A stretch of 14,129 nt of DNA from an uncultured Bacilli bacterium. GTDB taxonomy: Bacteria; Bacillota_I; Bacilli_A; RF39; UBA660. Shown piece after piece: positions 14,055-14,129 of the stretch (position 1 is its first letter; every line of letters begins with the position of its first letter). A model generated the notes under the pieces. The model worked only from the letters and a program-made list of their open reading frames with translations, did not search any database and was not told where the DNA came from. The position numbers and the translations under genes were made by a program. The stretch spans positions 1 through 14,129 of the forward strand of contig CAKOQM010000035.1 in NCBI GenBank assembly GCA_934101275.1. The letters run 5' to 3'.

Positions 14055-14129
14055 TGGCTACCCTGGCTGGATTCGAACCGGCGAAATGATGGGGTCAGAG
14101 CCCATTGCCTTACCACTTGGCGACAGGGT
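14055..14129 (-). tRNA. tRNA-Gln (anticodon CUG), first base cut by window edge
   Basis: The minus strand folds as a cloverleaf. The acceptor 3' side CAGGGTA pairs with (T)ACCCTG, whose first base falls outside the window. The D-stem is GCC/GGC, the anticodon stem ATGGG/CCCAT encloses CTCTGAC with anticodon CTG (codon CAG), the T-loop is TTCGAAT, and the CCA end is encoded (14055-14057). The overall sequence closely resembles Bacillus tRNA-Gln. Two oddities: the variable loop has six bases (CATTTC) instead of five, and the T-stem GCCGG/CCAGC has a C-A mismatch at the third pair. It may be slightly decayed or carry a base error; otherwise it is a normal tRNA. Confidence 0.9.

Overview
The window is a low-GC, densely coded stretch of a Bacillota chromosome. 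Gene content, gene order and Shine-Dalgarno sites (AAGGAG, GAGGTGG, GGGGGAG) all fit. The only in-frame TGA among the intact genes is the apparent stop of the rel gene, and every tryptophan codon I checked is TGG, so the standard bacterial code is likely. The conserved core recalls Bacillus-type chromosomes: spoVB, comN, relA and dtd belong to one neighbourhood there, and the PP2C phosphatase, PASTA kinase and rsgA to another. Small gene sizes, several broken genes and missing neighbours suggest a reduced or uncultured (for example gut) Bacilli lineage. That lineage guess is inference.

Layout. 1-764: a broken cell-surface protein gene, with its 5' end outside the window, a signal-peptide-like start and a C-terminal InlB B-repeat (Flg_new)-like segment, carrying two +1 frame breaks. 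831-1343: a DUF402 protein. 1390-2658 (minus): a stand-alone PilB/GspE-type secretion ATPase. 2922-3494: a divergent CYTH-like protein, AT-rich and preceded by an 18-bp palindrome. 3607-4068: a small membrane-anchored protein of unknown function, overlapping tail to tail with 4049-5350 (minus), a SpoVB-type flippase. 5429-9372: comN, an MBL-fold hydrolase, a decayed metallophosphoesterase, rel ((p)ppGpp synthetase) and dtd, tightly spaced or overlapping and probably one transcription unit. 9392-10549: an unknown tail-anchored protein. 10657-14019: the PP2C phosphatase, PASTA-domain Ser/Thr kinase and RsgA GTPase cluster. 14018-14047: a bidirectional terminator. 14055-14129 (minus): tRNA-Gln(CUG), missing only its first base at the window edge.

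How the genes work together. The right half is a stress and growth-control block. Rel makes (p)ppGpp, Dtd proofreads D-aminoacyl-tRNAs, the kinase/phosphatase pair senses the cell wall through PASTA domains, and RsgA is a ribosome-assembly GTPase that in this phylum responds to both (p)ppGpp and PASTA-kinase signalling. The most notable point is that Rel keeps an intact synthetase domain while the acidic residues of its hydrolase site are replaced (HD to HE, ED to NH). That predicts a synthetase-only enzyme in an otherwise bifunctional-type protein. I found no CRISPR array, insertion sequence, phage gene or convincing novel multi-gene system. The candidates for something undescribed are the tail-anchored protein at 9392-10549, the Cys-pair membrane protein at 3607-4068, the orphan ATPase and the hydrolase-dead Rel.
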